From: Lutibacter sp.
Lineage (GTDB): Bacteria > Bacteroidota > Bacteroidia > Flavobacteriales > Flavobacteriaceae
Length of the DNA stretch: 64,000 nucleotides
Direction: 5' to 3'
NCBI GenBank assembly: GCA_027449025.1
Contig: DAIDMK010000007.1
Span: 47,284-111,283, forward strand
How positions within the stretch are numbered: the first letter of the stretch is position 1; each line of letters begins with the position of its first letter. The notes under the pieces are model-generated. The model worked only from the letters and a program-made list of their open reading frames with translations, was not told where the DNA came from and did no database searches. The position numbers and the translations under genes are program-made. Below, piece after piece: positions 62,158 to 64,000 of this stretch.

Positions 62158-63102
62158 TTAAATTGCTTGATTTTTCGTTAATTTGAGAGAAACAAATATC
62201 CCAATAAAAAGGGAAAGCGCTATAAATGTTAGAGAAATCCATTCTGGAAATTTGTAAAAATGCATTAAGATGAGTTTTAACCCCACAAAACTTAAGATGG
62301 CAATTAAACTGTATTTTAGGTAATAGAATTTTACCAGCATATTTGATAGGAAGAAATACATGGATCGCAATCCAAGTATGGCAAAAATATTAGAACTAAA
62401 TACCAAAAATGGGTCGGAAGTAATCGCCAAAATAGCCGGCACACTGTCTATGGCAAATAGGATATCGGTAAATTCAATAATAATCAACGCCATAAAAAGT
62501 GGGGTTGCTGCAGTTATATGTCTGAGTTTAATGAAAAAATGTTCACCTTGCATATGACTGGTAATAGGAATAACTTTTCTTATTTGTCGGTATATAAATG
62601 ATTTTTTAGGCTGGAATTTTTCTTCCTTAGAAAACATCATTTTGTAAGCAGTGAAAAGCAGGAACACGCCAAAAACATAGGTTGTAAAGCTAAACTTCTT
62701 GATGAGGATTACACCGAAGAAAATCATTAATGCCCTAAAAACGATGGCGCCTAAAATTCCCCAAAATAATACCCTGTGCTGATATTTTAAAGGAATTTTG
62801 AATGATGCAAATATTACGGCAATCACAAAGATATTGTCAATGCTTAAGGAGATTTCAATTAAATATCCGGTGATATATTTTAGGAGGGCATCTGTTGCGG
62901 TAAGATTGTCCACATTGTTTATAATATTTTCATTATAAAGCCAATAAATAACCCCGGAAAACAGGAAGGAAATTGTAACCCAAATTCCAGTCCAGATGGA
63001 AGCTTCTTTTGTGCTTATGATATGTGGAGTCCTATTAAAGACACCCAAATCTAGCGCTAAAAAAATTAGGATTAGCATTATAAAAATTATCCAAACAATC
63101 AT
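62158..63102 (-). CDS. TerC/Alx family membrane protein
   Basis: A 314-residue inner-membrane protein with about nine helices. Family motifs: LDLGVFNRTPH (18-28), GYLIEISLSIDNIFVIAVIF with acidic residues in the membrane, and the mirror repeat IEFTDILFAIDSVPAILAI. TerC/Alx proteins handle Mn2+ or related metal export and load metals to exported enzymes. No tellurite operon is nearby, so it is likely a metal-homeostasis protein. Confidence 0.93.
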   Translation of the reverse strand: MIVWIIFIMLILIFLALDLGVFNRTPHIISTKEASIWTGIWVTISFLFSGVIYWLYNENIINNVDNLTATDALLKYITGYLIEISLSIDNIFVIAVIFASFKIPLKYQHRVLFWGILGAIVFRALMIFFGVILIKKFSFTTYVFGVFLLFTAYKMMFSKEEKFQPKKSFIYRQIRKVIPITSHMQGEHFFIKLRHITAATPLFMALIIIEFTDILFAIDSVPAILAITSDPFLVFSSNIFAILGLRSMYFFLSNMLVKFYYLKYSLIAILSFVGLKLILMHFYKFPEWISLTFIALSLFIGIFVSLKLTKNQAI

Positions 63103-63187
63103 ATTTTCATTATTAAATTAGGAGTGTAAATATAGTTAATTTGATATTCCTTCTTTAAACTATAAACAGGAAATTTTGAATAAAAAA

Positions 63188-63209
63188 ATCCCGAACATTT
63201 GTTCGGGAT
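63188..63209 (-). terminator. Intrinsic terminator after rplT
   Basis: Perfect 9-bp stem ATCCCGAAC/GTTCGGGAT, loop AAAT (minus strand), then TTTTTTT; 29 bp after the rplT stop. Confidence 0.9.
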
Positions 63210-63237
63210 CTATTTTATAAGCAAGTAATTAAAAAAT

Positions 63238-63582
63238 CTATTTTATTTTATCTGCAATTGCCTTAAAAGCTTCTGGGTTGTTCATCGCTAAATCGGCAAG
63301 AACTTTACGGTTCAATTCGATATTGTTAGCTTTGAGTTTTCCCATAAACTGAGAGTAAGACATTCCGTATTGGCGTACTCCAGCGTTAATACGCTGAATC
63401 CATAATCCACGGAAACTTCTCTTTTTATTTTTACGGTCTCTGTAAGAATATAACATTCCTTTTTCAACCGCGTTTTTGGCTACTGTGTAAACGTTTTTTC
63501 TACGTCCGAAGTAACCTTTTGCTTGCTTCAATATCTTTTTTCTTCGAGCTCTTGAGGCAACTGAATTTACTGATCTTGGCAT
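63238..63582 (-). CDS. rplT: 50S ribosomal protein L20
   Basis: 114-residue L20, an early assembly protein of the large subunit binding 23S r[43 protein letters not shown] and [13 protein letters not shown] are the usual landmarks. Downstream of rpmI by 90 bp, as in most bacteria. Confidence 0.98.
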   Translation of the reverse strand: MPRSVNSVASRARRKKILKQAKGYFGRRKNVYTVAKNAVEKGMLYSYRDRKNKKRSFRGLWIQRINAGVRQYGMSYSQFMGKLKANNIELNRKVLADLAMNNPEAFKAIADKIK

Positions 63583-63672
63583 AATTCATTTGTTTTTTTG
63601 TAGTAGGCGGCAAGGTTTGCACTTAAATAGGCACTACTCCATGGTTAATAATTAAATTCCCTGTTAACTTTA

Positions 63673-63870
63673 TTATTTTAAAGTTAGTTGTTGTAAAATG
63701 TTAGCTTTATCTGCAGTATGAACCAAACCAGAATGCGTTAACTTTAATTTACGTTTCTTAGACTTTTTGGTCAAAATATGACTTTTAAAAGCGTGTTTTC
63801 TTTTTATTTGTCCAGAACCAGTTAGCTTAAAACGCTTTTTGGCACTAGATTTTGTTTTCATTTTAGGCAT
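63673..63870 (-). CDS. rpmI: 50S ribosomal protein L35
   Basis: 65-residue L35: [20 protein letters not shown], basic throughout, ending [11 protein letters not shown]. Cotranscribed with rplT. The gene just upstream is not infC (see the partial CDS at 63914), an unusual arrangement. Confidence 0.97.
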   Translation of the reverse strand: MPKMKTKSSAKKRFKLTGSGQIKRKHAFKSHILTKKSKKRKLKLTHSGLVHTADKANILQQLTLK

Positions 63871-63913
63871 CTTTCTACTTTTTTTATCTTGCTTATTATC
63901 TTTATACTGAGAT

Positions 63914-64000
63914 TTATTTCAGCGTTTTTTTATCTTTTTTCAAATACAAAACTGGCATACCTAGTGTAAACCACACATTGCTACTGAGCGTATTTGAAGT
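63914..64000 (-). CDS. C-terminal end of an unidentified CDS (runs off window)
   Basis: The last 28 codons on the minus strand read [20 protein letters not shown] then KKDKKTLK and TAA. The pattern [13 protein letters not shown] looks like a final beta-strand of an outer-membrane or secreted protein. It is not the end of IF-3. The 43 bp to rpmI hold no clear promoter or terminator. Confidence 0.55.
   Translation of the reverse strand, partial: TSNTLSSNVWFTLGMPVLYLKKDKKTLK

Noticed and set aside
1..64000. CRISPR arrays, rRNA operons, prophage or integrase genes
   Set aside because: None seen: no regularly spaced identical repeats with unique spacers, no rRNA sequence, and no phage structural or integrase proteins.

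Overview
The window is AT-rich chromosomal DNA from a member of the Bacteroidota, most likely a flavobacterium (Flavobacteriaceae). Support for this: Bacteroidota-type promoters (TTTG-N19-TAnnTTTG), TonB-dependent receptors with N-terminal carboxypeptidase-like domains, a type III glutamine synthetase, DUF2851, DUF5683, DUF6660 and DUF6970 families, and the order parA-parB-DUF5683-dapB. Most of the sequence is ordinary core genome with short intergenic gaps, one tRNA-Arg and several clear intrinsic terminators.

Layout. 1-2.7 kb: parA-parB-DUF5683-dapB operon (dapB cut by the left edge). 2.8-10.4 kb: peptidase PepD, nitroreductase, DUF2851 protein, an aldose epimerase/Arc/PH/DUF4177/SPFH cluster interrupted by a tandem 87-bp repeat, and an S1/P1 nuclease. 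10.4-18.6 kb: pseudouridine synthase with no canonical start codon, NUDIX protein, HtpG, GMC oxidoreductase, KAS III-like synthase, CoA-binding protein. 18.6-25.6 kb: a stress and storage block (UspA, CsbD, DUF3667, hydrolase, bacterioferritin, D-cysteine desulfhydrase-like enzyme, CbpM/CbpA). The csbD and bfr promoters share a palindromic motif at the same distance from the start codon. 25.8-33.3 kb: ABC exporter, a kelch-like membrane protein with a possible cytoplasmic DNA-binding domain, an HPD-containing coiled-coil protein, and a TonB receptor with a cysteine-rich partner. 34.1-38.1 kb: a heme-type TonB receptor plus HmuY-like lipoprotein lying between two direct copies of a ~230-bp repeat. 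38.1-41.5 kb: small membrane proteins, a Dus enzyme and a hypothetical protein.

41.6-51.4 kb is the most interesting region. A receiver-only response regulator, a sensorless histidine kinase, a LytTR response regulator and a pseudo-receiver/Hpt protein surround a set of exported proteins: a two-domain Ig-like chaperone-like protein, a 908-residue usher-like outer-membrane barrel, three paralogous secreted subunits of 178-195 residues and one small accessory protein. Three-copy direct repeats with an exact 21-bp period, resembling known LytTR operators, sit upstream of the first regulator gene and upstream of the second subunit gene; a near-perfect AlgR/LytTR box precedes the third. I read this as a LytTR-controlled, chaperone/usher-like or WxL-like surface-assembly system. 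An eroded IS5-type transposase lies at its right border.

52.2-64 kb: an acyl-CoA carboxylase operon (biotin carrier, biotin carboxylase, carboxyltransferase), tRNA-Arg(ACG), type III glutamine synthetase behind a perfect inverted repeat, purM, a candidate structured RNA, prfA, a TerC-family protein and rpmI-rplT, whose upstream neighbour is not infC.
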